Of a DNA stretch of 64,000 nt, positions 52,661-62,983 are shown piece by piece. Location of the stretch: NCBI RefSeq assembly GCF_000224005.2, contig NZ_CP007031.1:1351501-1415500 (forward strand), read 5' to 3'. The stretch comes from Marichromatium purpuratum 984. Lineage in GTDB: Bacteria > Pseudomonadota > Gammaproteobacteria > Chromatiales > Chromatiaceae. Numbering within the stretch: position 1 is the stretch's first letter; each line of letters begins with the position of its first letter. A program made the position numbers and the translations under genes. The notes beneath the pieces were generated by a model that saw only the letters and a program-made list of their open reading frames with translations, did not search any database and was not told where the DNA came from.

Positions 52661-54079
52661 ATGGAGCAGGACTGGATAGGCCAATTGACCGCGCTGACCG
52701 AGCCCGGGCGACTGCCGGTGCTGGCGCGTTCCCGCGCACGGCTCAGGAGGTTGCTCGAGGGGCCAGAGACTTCGCGACAGCGCGTGGCCGCGGTGCTGCT
52801 CGATGATCCGGCGCTGGCGCTGCAGGCACTGTATCGGGCCAACGCCGTGCCGCACCGTCATTTCCGCGCCGAGGTCGCCACTCTCGAGGATGCGGTGCAC
52901 ATGCTCGGAGAGAGCGGTCTGACATGTCTCCTCGACGAGGTCGTCGAGGCCGAGCGCCAGCTCGAGGGGAATCGGCTGCGCGCCTATCGCCATGCCATGG
53001 CGCGTGGTGTGCTGGCCGGTGCGCTGGCTGCCGACTGGGCGAGCTGTGGGCGTGACATGTTTCCGGCCGAGGTGGCCGCGGCCGCGCTCTTGCATACCCT
53101 TGGCGAGTTCGTCCTGCTCGCGGTGGGTGATCGGCGGATCAGGCGATATCTGCAGCTCGTCTATCTCCATCATGTTTTGCCGCATGAGGCCGATTATGTC
53201 GCGCTCAGCGACAGTCTGGGAACCCTGGGTTACCGGCTGGCCTGTCGCTGGGCATTGCCCGAGATGGTGCGCGAATCGATGCGTCCGCACAATGCCGCGC
53301 ACAGCCGTCTGCTGGGAGCGATGCTCGCCAACCAGATGGCGCGCGATGCCTGCTCGGGATGGCGCCATCCGTTGCTCGGGCGAGACCTGTGGCTGGCGAG
53401 CGAGCTGCTCGAACTCTCTCCCGACGCCCTGACCCTAAGGGTCAATCGGGTGCTGGCGTTGATGCGCGAGCGTCATCCCGTACTTGCCGAGACGGCGCTG
53501 ACACCGCTGCCGACGCCGGCGCGTGCCCCCTCGGTCTGGGATCTGCGGGTACCTTATCAGGCCCCTTTCTGTCTGGCTCCGCGTGGTGATGAGCTGGCGC
53601 GCTGCCGGTGCCGGCTCGAGCGTGAGCAGGGAGGGAGCGATGAACGGTTGCTGACGACCCTGCTGTATGGACTGCATCGCGGGCTCGGGCTCAATCGGGT
53701 GGCCTTCTTCACCTGCGCCCCCGGTGACCGCACCCTGAGCCCGCAGCTGTTCGTCGGTTCGGAGTTCGAGCCCGGGTTCAATCAGGGCGGTTGGCGGCAT
53801 CGGGCGCGGGCGTTGCTCGACGAATTGCTCGAGGCGCCTGGCGTGGTGCGGGTCGGGGACGGCGGTACGATCGCGCTACCCGATGAGCTGGCCGAGCGAC
53901 TCGGCGTCGATGCTTTCCTGGCGATGCCGCTGTGGCGAGGCGGTGCCGTGCTCGGTCTGGTCTACGCCGATCGACGCAGTGTCTGCTGTCATCTCGACGC
54001 CGGGGTCGAGACACAGTTTGCGGCGCTGGTGCTGTGGACCTCGGAACTCCTGTCTCGCGCCTCGGGCGAGATCAGTTGA
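52661..54079 (+). CDS. HDOD domain protein with C-terminal GAF-like region
   Basis: 472 residues. HDOD-like sequence covers about 20-280: RQRVAAVLLDDPALALQALYRANAVPHRHFRAEVATLEDAVHMLGESGLTCLL, AAALLHTLGEFVLLAVGD and LGYRLACRWALPEMVRESMRPHNAAHSRLLG. A GAF-like domain follows near 325-470 (LLTTLLYGLHRGLGLNRVAFFTC, DAFLAMPLWRGGAVLGLVYADRR). This is the third HDOD protein in a 7-kb stretch. A Shine-Dalgarno (GGAGGGGAGAGG) precedes the ATG. It is divergent from motA and its 3' end overlaps the HD-GYP gene by eight bases on the opposite strand. Confidence 0.87.
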   Translation: MEQDWIGQLTALTEPGRLPVLARSRARLRRLLEGPETSRQRVAAVLLDDPALALQALYRANAVPHRHFRAEVATLEDAVHMLGESGLTCLLDEVVEAERQLEGNRLRAYRHAMARGVLAGALAADWASCGRDMFPAEVAAAALLHTLGEFVLLAVGDRRIRRYLQLVYLHHVLPHEADYVALSDSLGTLGYRLACRWALPEMVRESMRPHNAAHSRLLGAMLANQMARDACSGWRHPLLGRDLWLASELLELSPDALTLRVNRVLALMRERHPVLAETALTPLPTPARAPSVWDLRVPYQAPFCLAPRGDELARCRCRLEREQGGSDERLLTTLLYGLHRGLGLNRVAFFTCAPGDRTLSPQLFVGSEFEPGFNQGGWRHRARALLDELLEAPGVVRVGDGGTIALPDELAERLGVDAFLAMPLWRGGAVLGLVYADRRSVCCHLDAGVETQFAALVLWTSELLSRASGEIS

Positions 54080-55070
54080 GTTCGTCGGGTTCGCGGGCGT
54101 CCCAGGTCGCCTTGATCTCGAGGATGCGTTCGAGCGATGCATTGAACAAGGTGATCAGCTCTGGCTCGAAGTGGTGTCCCGCCTCGGTGTTGATGGTCTC
54201 GACCACGCGCTCGACCGGCCAGGGCTCCTTGTAGGGGCGGCGCATGCTCAGGGCGTCGAAGACGTCGGCGATGGCGACGATGCGCGCCGACTGGGGGATC
54301 TCGGTGCCGGCGAGTCCTTCGGGGTAGCCGCTGCCGTCCCAGCGCTCGTGGTGATAGAGCGCGATTTCGGCGGCGAGCTTGAAGACCCGCGCCTCGCTGC
54401 GCGCGAGGATGTCGTGCCCGATCCGGGCATGGGTCTTCATCATCGCCCACTCGGCGGCGTCGAGCTTGGCCGGTTTCTGCAGGATGGCGTCGGGGATGCC
54501 CATCTTACCGGTGTCGTGCATCGGTGCGGCGAGCTTCATCAGTGCCACCGACTCCTCCGACCAGCCGACGGCCTCGGCGAGCAGCGCCGAGTAGTCGGCC
54601 ATGCGCCAGATATGGACGCCGGTATCGTTGTCGCGAAAGTGCCCGGCGCGCGCCAGCATGTCGATGGCGTCGCGCTGACTGCGTTCGAGGTCGGTGGCAC
54701 GGACCAATGAGAGATGGGTGCGAACCCGGGCCCTGAGCACCAGCGGTGAGATCGGTTTGGTGATGAAGTCGACCCCACCGGCCTCGAAGGCCTCGTTTTC
54801 GTCGATCTCGTCGGAGCGCGAGGTGATGAACAGCACCGGGATCTGACTGCCACCCGCGCTGGCCTTGAGTCGGCGACAGACCTCGTAGCCGTCCATGTCC
54901 GGCATCTGCACGTCGAGCAACAGCATCACCGGTGTGTGCTTGGCGACCGCCGCCAGCGCCTCCTGGCCGTTGCGAGCGAATACCAGGTTGTAGTCCTCAC
55001 CGAGGATCTGTTCGATCAGCGCGAGGTTGCTCGGCTCGTCGTCGACCACCAGAAGCTTGCCGTGTTGCAT
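54072..55070 (-). CDS. Response regulator with HD-GYP c-di-GMP phosphodiesterase domain
   Basis: 332 residues. The receiver domain has Asp10/Asp11, phospho-acceptor Asp53 and the usual KPISP lysine. The HD-GYP domain keeps its metal ligands: GVHIWRMADYSALLAE, His185-Asp186 in MHDTGKMGIPD, THARIGHDIL, YHHERWDGSGYP with GYP at 248-250, and RIVAIADVFDALSMRRPYK. It should hydrolyse c-di-GMP to GMP when phosphorylated. The gene starts six bases after the large CHASE hybrid kinase ends, which is its probable kinase. The pair forms a phosphorelay from an extracytoplasmic signal to c-di-GMP turnover. Confidence 0.96.
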   Translation of the reverse strand: MQHGKLLVVDDEPSNLALIEQILGEDYNLVFARNGQEALAAVAKHTPVMLLLDVQMPDMDGYEVCRRLKASAGGSQIPVLFITSRSDEIDENEAFEAGGVDFITKPISPLVLRARVRTHLSLVRATDLERSQRDAIDMLARAGHFRDNDTGVHIWRMADYSALLAEAVGWSEESVALMKLAAPMHDTGKMGIPDAILQKPAKLDAAEWAMMKTHARIGHDILARSEARVFKLAAEIALYHHERWDGSGYPEGLAGTEIPQSARIVAIADVFDALSMRRPYKEPWPVERVVETINTEAGHHFEPELITLFNASLERILEIKATWDAREPDELN

Positions 55071-55076
55071 TGCAGA

Positions 55077-58000
55077 TCACCCATCTAGCGTCGTGTTCAG
55101 TGTCTCGATCAGGCGCCGGGTTGCCGTCTCCGCGGCGCGGAAGTCAAAGGCCTCGAGTCGTTCGCGAATCGGGGCGAGCAGGCTGGGGTCGATGCAAGGC
55201 TCGAGGCTGTCGAGCAGTGGGCGAACCATCGCCGGGTCGTCTCGATCGAGTGCCTCAAGGAGTTGCTGTACCAAGCTATCGGTTTCGCCTTCCGAGTGTG
55301 CCGCTCGTGCTCTCGTCGTCGAGGCGGGTGGATGGTGCTCGACGTGCTCGGTGATCGCGTGCAGGCTAGCCGTCATGGTGCGTGTCAGCTGATCGATCGC
55401 CGATCTCGTCTGCTCGGCCGTGCCCGACTGCACTGCCGCTTCCAGCGCCGTGGCCGCTTGCTGCAACGCCTTCAACCCGAGGTTGGCGGCCGCTCCCTTG
55501 AGCTTGTGAGTGAGCGTTGCGATCGTGTCGCGCTGACCCGACGCGTCGAGCCGGTGGAGCTTGCTTCCGGTATTGGCGTACTCGTCGCCGAAACGACGCA
55601 GGTTGGTCGCGTAGACGGTCGCGTTGCGCCAGCGCGTCATCGCCTCGGCGCTGTCGAGCACGGGAAGGCTGCTCTCTGTGTCATGGTGTGAGGGCGCCGG
55701 CGGTGCGATTCCTTGGCCGTTCGTCGGCGTTTGACCGAGGTGGCTGCGGATGGTCGCGATCATCTGGTCGACATCGAAGGGTTTGGGCAGGAAGTCATCC
55801 ATCCCGGCGGCGAGTGCGGCCTCGCGCTGAGGCTGGAAGGCGCCAGCGGTCAGGGCGATCACCGGCAGTTGCGGGAGAGCGAGCCGCTCGCGGATCTCGC
55901 GGGTCGCCATGTAGCCGTCCATCACCGGCATCTGGATGTCCATCAGCACCAGGTCGACGCCCTGCGGATGCTGCTCGACCCAGTCGACCGCCTCGCGCCC
56001 GTTGGCGGCCTCACGGACTTCGGCGCCCTCGCCCTCGAGGATGGTACGGGCGACCTCGCGATTGATCTCGCTGTCGTCGACCACCAGCAGTCGAACCTCC
56101 TGAAGACGAGGCCCCTGGTGTTGGGCGGTCGTGGCGGGTGATCCGGCTGACGGACGCTTCGTCGGTTGCTCGATCTGCTGCATGGCATTGTAGAGGGCCG
56201 AGGGGGTGACCGGCTTGTGGATGAGCACGTCGATCTCTGTCGAGAGTTCGTGGTCGCGGCCATAGGCGGTGGCCATGATCACATGGGGCATCTGCTCGGG
56301 AGGGAGTCTGTCGCGCGCCATCCTGATCGTCTCGATACCATCCATTCCCGGCATCCGCCAGTCGATCAACAGCACATCGAAGGGAGAGGATCCCGGTTGG
56401 CGCTTGAGCAGGAGCGACAGTGCCTCCTCGCCCGAGCTGGCCGTTTTCGAGTCCCAGCCGAGGGTTCTGGCGCAGGCCTTGAGGGTGGCGCGCGCGGCCT
56501 CGTTGTCGTCGACGACCAGCACGTTGCAGCGTGGCAGCGGGGGGCGTTGCGACATGGTCGGTGCCGCGGTGTAGGGCAGGGTGAACCAGAACTCGCTCCC
56601 TTGGCCGACCTGACTGGTCGCGCCGAGTGTTCCGCCCATCGCCTCGACCAGGCGTCGGCAGATGGCCAGTCCCAGGCCGCTGCCGCCGAAGCGTCGGGTG
56701 GTCGAGGTGTCGGCTTGGGTGAAGGCCTGGAAAATTGCCTGTAGCTTGTCCGGAGCGATGCCGATTCCGGTGTCCTTGACGCTGAAATGCAGTCTGGGGT
56801 GATCGGACTCGGAGTTGTCACGAACGACTCGCACCACCACCTGGCCCTGCTCGGTGAACTTGAGCGCGTTGGAGACCAGGTTGGTGAGTACCTGCTGCAG
56901 CCGCAAGGCGTCGCCATAGAGGGTATCGACCCCTTTCGGTGGGACGCCGACGATCAGCTCGACCTGATGATTGCCGCTCTCCGGTGCCATGATGGTGGCG
57001 ATGTTCTCGAGGATCTCGCCGAGGCTGAACGGGACATGTTCGACCTCGAGCCGTCCGGCCTCGATCTTGGAGAAGTCGAGGATGTCGTTGACCAGCGCGA
57101 GCAGTGCGCGGCTGGCGCTGTGGATCTTGACCACCAGTCGCCGCTGCTCATCGTCGAGTGCGGTCTGGTCGAGCAGATAGGTCAGGCCGAGCACGGCGTT
57201 GATCGGGGTGCGGATCTCGTGGCTCATGTTGGCGAGAAATCCGCTCTTGGCCTCAGTTGCCGCCTCGGCCTGGCGCACCGCTTCGCGCAGCCGTTCGTTG
57301 AGGGTGAGCAGTTCGTGGGTGCGCTTGCCGACTTTGAGTTCGAGCTGGCGGTTGGCGTCGATCAGAGCCTGCTCGGCCTTGTATTTGTCGGTCACGTCGC
57401 GATTGATGCCAACCATCTGCAGTGGATGCCCCTGCTGGTCGCGTTCGATCAACGCCGCCGAATGAATGTGACGGATCTCGCCGCTGATGTGCTGGATGCG
57501 GAAGCTGAGTTCGCCGACCTGCTCGCCGAGCAACTGGTGTCGCAGTCGTTCCTCGACATAGCTGCGGTCGAGTGGGTGGATCCGTGACAGCCAGGCGGTG
57601 TAGTCGAGTGCCGGGTCGGCGTCATGAGCGTGCTCGAGTCCATAGATGGCACACATCCGCTGGTCCCAGGTCAGCCGGTTGTCGTTGAGCTGCCACTCCC
57701 AGATGCCGATGCCGGCGGCGTCGAGCGCCAGGCGCATGCGCGAGAGGGTGGTACGCAGCTGGGTCTCCAGGCGGTGGTAGTCGCTGAGGTCGCGGACGAT
57801 ATAGGACAGCCCGATGATCCCGTCGTTACCGTTGCGGACCGGTGAAATGGTCGCGGCCAGCTCGATGAGGCGACCGTCGCGATGTCGATGCTGGATGCCG
57901 AATCGGCGCAGGGTCTGGCCGCCACGCACCTGGGCAAGCCCCGCCTTCCATGCCTCGACATTCCCCTTGGTATCGAGTACCGGCAGTGGCTGGCCGATCA

Positions 58001-59150
58001 TCTCATCGGCGCGATAGCCGAACAGTCGCTCCGCTGCCGGATTCCAGCTGACGACCCGGTCGTCGAGCCCCTGGCCGATGATGGCATCGTCGGTCGACTC
58101 GATGATCGCGGCGAGTCGGCCGCGCGACTCGGCCGTCTGCAACCGCTTGCGGGTATTGTCGAGATAGATCCACAGCAACCCCGAGATCAACGCGGAGAAC
58201 AGCGTGATCAGGCCGGCGACATGCTGAGGGTCGCGCAGGTTGAGGTTGTTGACGAAAGGCGGCAGCGCCTTGATCTCGATCTGCCAGCGCCGGGCATAGA
58301 CCGCAATGGTGTGACGGGCGATGAGGTCGTCGATGACCGGCGTGTCGCTGCCGGGCGAGCTGTAGAAGTGCTCGGGCGGGTCGTCGATGTCCGAGAGGGT
58401 GAGGCTGAATTCGCCGCCACGAAAGTCGAAGTCCGCGAGCACCTCATCGATCACCAGAGGCGTATAGGCCCAGCCGACGGCTGCAGCCGGGTTGCCGTTG
58501 CCCGAGGGTGGTGGATAGATCGCCAGCAACAGCAGGAAGGAGCGCAGATGTTTGCCGCTGGCCTGCACCAGGGTGATTGGCGCGGTGAGGGTCGGTTGAC
58601 CGCTGCGCATGGCGTTGATGGCCGCCTGGCGTCGGTTGGACTCCGAGGCGATGTCGAGTCCGACGGCCTCGCGGTTGTGCTCGAGCGGCTCGATGATGTG
58701 GATCACGAAGCGTTCGCCGTCGTGCGCATCGAACTGTCTGATATCGAACTCGGGGCGTGCGTCGCGCCGGATGCGAGCGATGAAGGCCGCGACCTGCTCG
58801 GGAGCCACTCGGCTGATATAGCCATAGCCGCGTGAGCCGGGGAACTCGCGTTGGTGCTCGCGTGAGGCCATGTAGCGGCGGAATTCAGCGAGCCTGACCC
58901 GATCACCGCCGGCGCTGATGATCGCGCCGCGGGCGCCGCGCAGGCCGTATTCGTAGATCTGCATGCGATCCCTGAACTGGTCGACGACCCGCTCGACCAG
59001 AAAGGCGAAGCGCTCGCCCTTGGTGGTCTCGTTCTCGTTGGCCAGTTGGGTATGGACCACGGCGGCGAGCGCCAACCCCGCCGCGAGCAGTAGCAGCGGA
59101 AGATAAAGGGGAATCGTGGCGGCGAGCCGATGGAGTCTGAAGGTCACCAT
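55077..59150 (-). CDS. CHASE-domain hybrid histidine kinase with two receivers and HPt
   Basis: 1357 residues. A membrane helix (IPLYLPLLLLAAGLALAAVV) and a second near 310-335 bracket a periplasmic CHASE sensor domain (FRRYMASREHQREFPGSRGYGYISRVAPEQ, VIHIIEPLEHNREAVGLDIASE). Two PAS domains follow (ESTDDAIIGQGLDDRVVSWNPAAERLFGY; LRLALDAAGIGIWEWQLND). The kinase core has His644 (NMSHEIRTPINAV) and ATPase motifs DTGIGIA and GSGLGLAI. Two receivers have acceptors Asp930 and Asp1071, and a C-terminal HPt domain has His1215 (LTHKLKGAAANLG). All elements of a multi-step phosphorelay are thus in one chain, with the HD-GYP regulator six bases downstream as a likely output. Confidence 0.95.
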   Translation of the reverse strand: MVTFRLHRLAATIPLYLPLLLLAAGLALAAVVHTQLANENETTKGERFAFLVERVVDQFRDRMQIYEYGLRGARGAIISAGGDRVRLAEFRRYMASREHQREFPGSRGYGYISRVAPEQVAAFIARIRRDARPEFDIRQFDAHDGERFVIHIIEPLEHNREAVGLDIASESNRRQAAINAMRSGQPTLTAPITLVQASGKHLRSFLLLLAIYPPPSGNGNPAAAVGWAYTPLVIDEVLADFDFRGGEFSLTLSDIDDPPEHFYSSPGSDTPVIDDLIARHTIAVYARRWQIEIKALPPFVNNLNLRDPQHVAGLITLFSALISGLLWIYLDNTRKRLQTAESRGRLAAIIESTDDAIIGQGLDDRVVSWNPAAERLFGYRADEMIGQPLPVLDTKGNVEAWKAGLAQVRGGQTLRRFGIQHRHRDGRLIELAATISPVRNGNDGIIGLSYIVRDLSDYHRLETQLRTTLSRMRLALDAAGIGIWEWQLNDNRLTWDQRMCAIYGLEHAHDADPALDYTAWLSRIHPLDRSYVEERLRHQLLGEQVGELSFRIQHISGEIRHIHSAALIERDQQGHPLQMVGINRDVTDKYKAEQALIDANRQLELKVGKRTHELLTLNERLREAVRQAEAATEAKSGFLANMSHEIRTPINAVLGLTYLLDQTALDDEQRRLVVKIHSASRALLALVNDILDFSKIEAGRLEVEHVPFSLGEILENIATIMAPESGNHQVELIVGVPPKGVDTLYGDALRLQQVLTNLVSNALKFTEQGQVVVRVVRDNSESDHPRLHFSVKDTGIGIAPDKLQAIFQAFTQADTSTTRRFGGSGLGLAICRRLVEAMGGTLGATSQVGQGSEFWFTLPYTAAPTMSQRPPLPRCNVLVVDDNEAARATLKACARTLGWDSKTASSGEEALSLLLKRQPGSSPFDVLLIDWRMPGMDGIETIRMARDRLPPEQMPHVIMATAYGRDHELSTEIDVLIHKPVTPSALYNAMQQIEQPTKRPSAGSPATTAQHQGPRLQEVRLLVVDDSEINREVARTILEGEGAEVREAANGREAVDWVEQHPQGVDLVLMDIQMPVMDGYMATREIRERLALPQLPVIALTAGAFQPQREAALAAGMDDFLPKPFDVDQMIATIRSHLGQTPTNGQGIAPPAPSHHDTESSLPVLDSAEAMTRWRNATVYATNLRRFGDEYANTGSKLHRLDASGQRDTIATLTHKLKGAAANLGLKALQQAATALEAAVQSGTAEQTRSAIDQLTRTMTASLHAITEHVEHHPPASTTRARAAHSEGETDSLVQQLLEALDRDDPAMVRPLLDSLEPCIDPSLLAPIRERLEAFDFRAAETATRRLIETLNTTLDG

Positions 59151-59588
59151 CGCGGTCAGGCGGACAGGGTGTGGCGATCAGGATTTCGCTCGGAGAGAAC
59201 TGATCGCGCCGGCCGTCCGAGGCGTACCAGCCTTGGCGTGGGCGCGGTGTGGTCGGGGGGCGTGGCTGCTCGGGTCGACGTCATCGGTTCCTCCACGAGT
59301 GCGCCTCCTGGGCTATTCGTCCAGGTCCTTGTCGTTGCTGTTATCGAGTGCGGCCTCGGCGCCTGTCACCTGCGTAGACGGTTGCTGACGGGCGGACCCG
59401 GGCGCGTATCCCCCGCGGTTGGGGGATGGTCGTGCCCGGGGTGGCGATCGTGCGTCCGGACCGCCGTTGGATGGTGGCGACGCTTGGGGGGGGTTCAACC
59501 GCCGCCGGCCGGATCGCCAGGGTTGGTGAGACGCAGCCGATGGATGGCGCTCCATCCGCTGGAGCCGATCGCGGCCGATGAGGGGAAC
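59151..59588. other. No supported gene; contains a GC hairpin
   Basis: The 438 bases between the hybrid kinase and panE hold no convincing gene. A reverse ORF at 59313-59555 would give an 80-residue, Pro/Ser-rich chain without recognisable features. A hairpin ATCCCCC/GGGGGAT with a 6-base loop lies at 59408-59427. The rest may include the kinase promoter. Confidence 0.5.
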
Positions 59589-60527
59589 TCAGCCGACGGT
59601 ACGATTGTGCCGATCGCGAAAGGCCAGGGCATCTGCGATGGCGGCGATCACCGGTAGCTGTGCGCCGTGGCGTTCGGCCTCGCGCAGCGGGCGGCGATAC
59701 ATGTATTCGAGTTCCAGTGGACGCTTGTCGAGGTAGTCCAACCGCATGCTCGGGGCATAGGGTCGCATGCGCTCGGTGAAGCGCATCAGTCGCTCGGGGA
59801 AGTCTGGTGCGAAGGGGTGGCCGCAGGCCTCGGCGCCGCGCGCGACCTCGGTCATCAGCCGCGCGGCGAGACGGCGCGCGTCGGGGTCGGCGATGATGCG
59901 GTCGGTATCGGCGTCGAGCAGCACCGAGAGACCGTTGAAGGGGATGTTCCAGGCGAGCTTGCGCCAACGTGCCTGGTGCAGATCGGGCAGGGACTCGACC
60001 TCGACGCCGGCGGCGGAGAAGGCCCGCATCAGTGGCTCGATGCAGGCGCGATCGCCCTCGTCGAAGGGGGCGAAGCTCACGGTGCCGTAGTCGAGGTGGA
60101 CGATGTGTCCGGGGCCGACCTTGTTCGAACACAGATAGCACATCCCGGCGACCACCCGCGCCTCGGGGAAGGCGGCGGCCAGCTCGTCTTCCATGGTCAG
60201 GCCGTTCTGCAGATTGAGGATGATGGTGCCGGGACGGACCAGGGGGCGCAGCAGCGTCGGCAGACGGTGGTTCTGGATGGTCTTGAGGGCGACGCAGACC
60301 ACGTCGCTCGGCGGGATGGGATCGCTGTCGCGATAGACCTCAACCGGGTCGAGATGGAGGTCGCCGAGGGGGGAATCGACGCGCAGCCCGTCGCGGGCGA
60401 TGGTCGCGGCGTCGCTGCGTGCGATGAAGCGCACGGTGGCGCCGGCTGCCTGTAGCCGCGCCCCGTAGAAGCCGCCGAGGGCGCCGGTGCCGAGGATGGT
60501 GAAGCTGAGATCGGTCGATGCTGTCAT
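59589..60527 (-). CDS. panE: 2-dehydropantoate 2-reductase family protein
   Basis: 312 residues from the ATG at 60527; an in-frame ATG six codons upstream is equally possible, and neither has a clear Shine-Dalgarno. An N-terminal NADP-binding Rossmann motif (FTILGTGALGGFYGARL) is followed by VVCVALKTIQN, LNLQNGLTMEDEL and the catalytic-lysine segment RWRKLAWNIPFNGLSVLLDAD. The C-terminal helical domain includes PSMRLDYLDKRPLELEYMY with the conserved Ser and Asp region. PanE reduces ketopantoate to pantoate for coenzyme A synthesis. Family members can act on other 2-keto acids, so the physiological role is probable rather than proven. Confidence 0.88.
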   Translation of the reverse strand: MTASTDLSFTILGTGALGGFYGARLQAAGATVRFIARSDAATIARDGLRVDSPLGDLHLDPVEVYRDSDPIPPSDVVCVALKTIQNHRLPTLLRPLVRPGTIILNLQNGLTMEDELAAAFPEARVVAGMCYLCSNKVGPGHIVHLDYGTVSFAPFDEGDRACIEPLMRAFSAAGVEVESLPDLHQARWRKLAWNIPFNGLSVLLDADTDRIIADPDARRLAARLMTEVARGAEACGHPFAPDFPERLMRFTERMRPYAPSMRLDYLDKRPLELEYMYRRPLREAERHGAQLPVIAAIADALAFRDRHNRTVG

Positions 60528-60844
60528 GTCTTGCCGATGGCGCATGCGAGGATGCGCTGGAGGTTGGATTGCAAGGCTTCAGTATACGTCCTCGGGGATT
60601 GGTCGCCGCAGGCCGTGGTGCTGGCTGGTCTCTCAGCCCGATGCCGATCGATCGAGTGAAACGCGACCCGGATCGCGTCGGCCGGCGCTCGTCTGGGTTA
60701 CCCTGAACCCAGGACGAAAGCGATGGTGTCTGGCTCCGCTGAGTCGCCGGTGGCGATGTCGGCGCGAGACCATCCCAATCCGGTGTATGCGACAGGCGAC
60801 GGACTCTCCTCGTACGCGCATCGATCAAGCAGTGGAGTCCGATC
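60528..60844. other. Gene-free stretch before the small ORF
   Basis: About 317 bases without a supported gene or a notable repeat. It should contain the panE promoter (leftward) and that of the small rightward ORF; no consensus elements are evident. Confidence 0.5.
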
Positions 60845-61108
60845 GTGACCTATTTCTACCAATCCTTCGGTCTGGTCCCCGCCTGGGCCTTCGCCTCCGG
60901 GTGGATGCTCGGCATGTGCTCGCCGGCGGCCTATCGCTGGGTGCCGAGCGCGCTGGGGCTGGGACATGTCGCGCCGGCGCGGGTGAGTGCAGCGCCGGTC
61001 CCGGAGACCATCGCGCCACACCATCCGGTCAGCGCGCGCACGGTCTCGCGCCCGAGTCGCCCGCGGCGGGCGAGTCGGGTCGAGGAGACGCCGGCCGAGG
61101 TCTGCTGA
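60845..61108 (+). CDS. Hypothetical small membrane protein
   Basis: 87 residues from a GTG preceded by a GTGGAG. One hydrophobic segment near the N-terminus (LVPAWAFASGWMLGMCSPAAYRW) could be a membrane helix. The rest is Pro/Arg/Ser-rich and probably unstructured. No family is recognised. It lies convergent to hynL, with an imperfect hairpin between. The coding status rests on the hydrophobic N-terminus and the start signal only. Confidence 0.4.
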   Translation: MTYFYQSFGLVPAWAFASGWMLGMCSPAAYRWVPSALGLGHVAPARVSAAPVPETIAPHHPVSARTVSRPSRPRRASRVEETPAEVC

Positions 61109-61148
61109 GCGCGACCTGGCCGCCCGATGGGCATCTCCCATGCCGAGC

Positions 61149-61173
61149 GCGCCTGACCGTCAAGGTCGGGCGC
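61149..61173. terminator. Hairpin between convergent genes before hynL end
   Basis: GCGCCTGACC (61149-61158) pairs with GGTCGGGCGC (61164-61173) with one G-T pair and loop GTCAA, 22 bases from the hynL stop. It has no T-run but is well placed as a hyn operon terminator. Confidence 0.45.
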
Positions 61174-61194
61174 TGAGCCGTCCGTGCACCGGGG

Positions 61195-62925
<1,731 letters not shown>

Positions 62926-62983
62926 GGAACTGGCTCTCCTGCTGCTGGCCGGCTCTCCCGGCCTGGCTCATGCGCGGGTTGGC

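Noticed and set aside
59313-59555. 80-residue reverse ORF between the hybrid kinase and panE
   Set aside because: Low-complexity Pro/Ser/Arg composition, no Shine-Dalgarno, no domain; not enough to call a gene.
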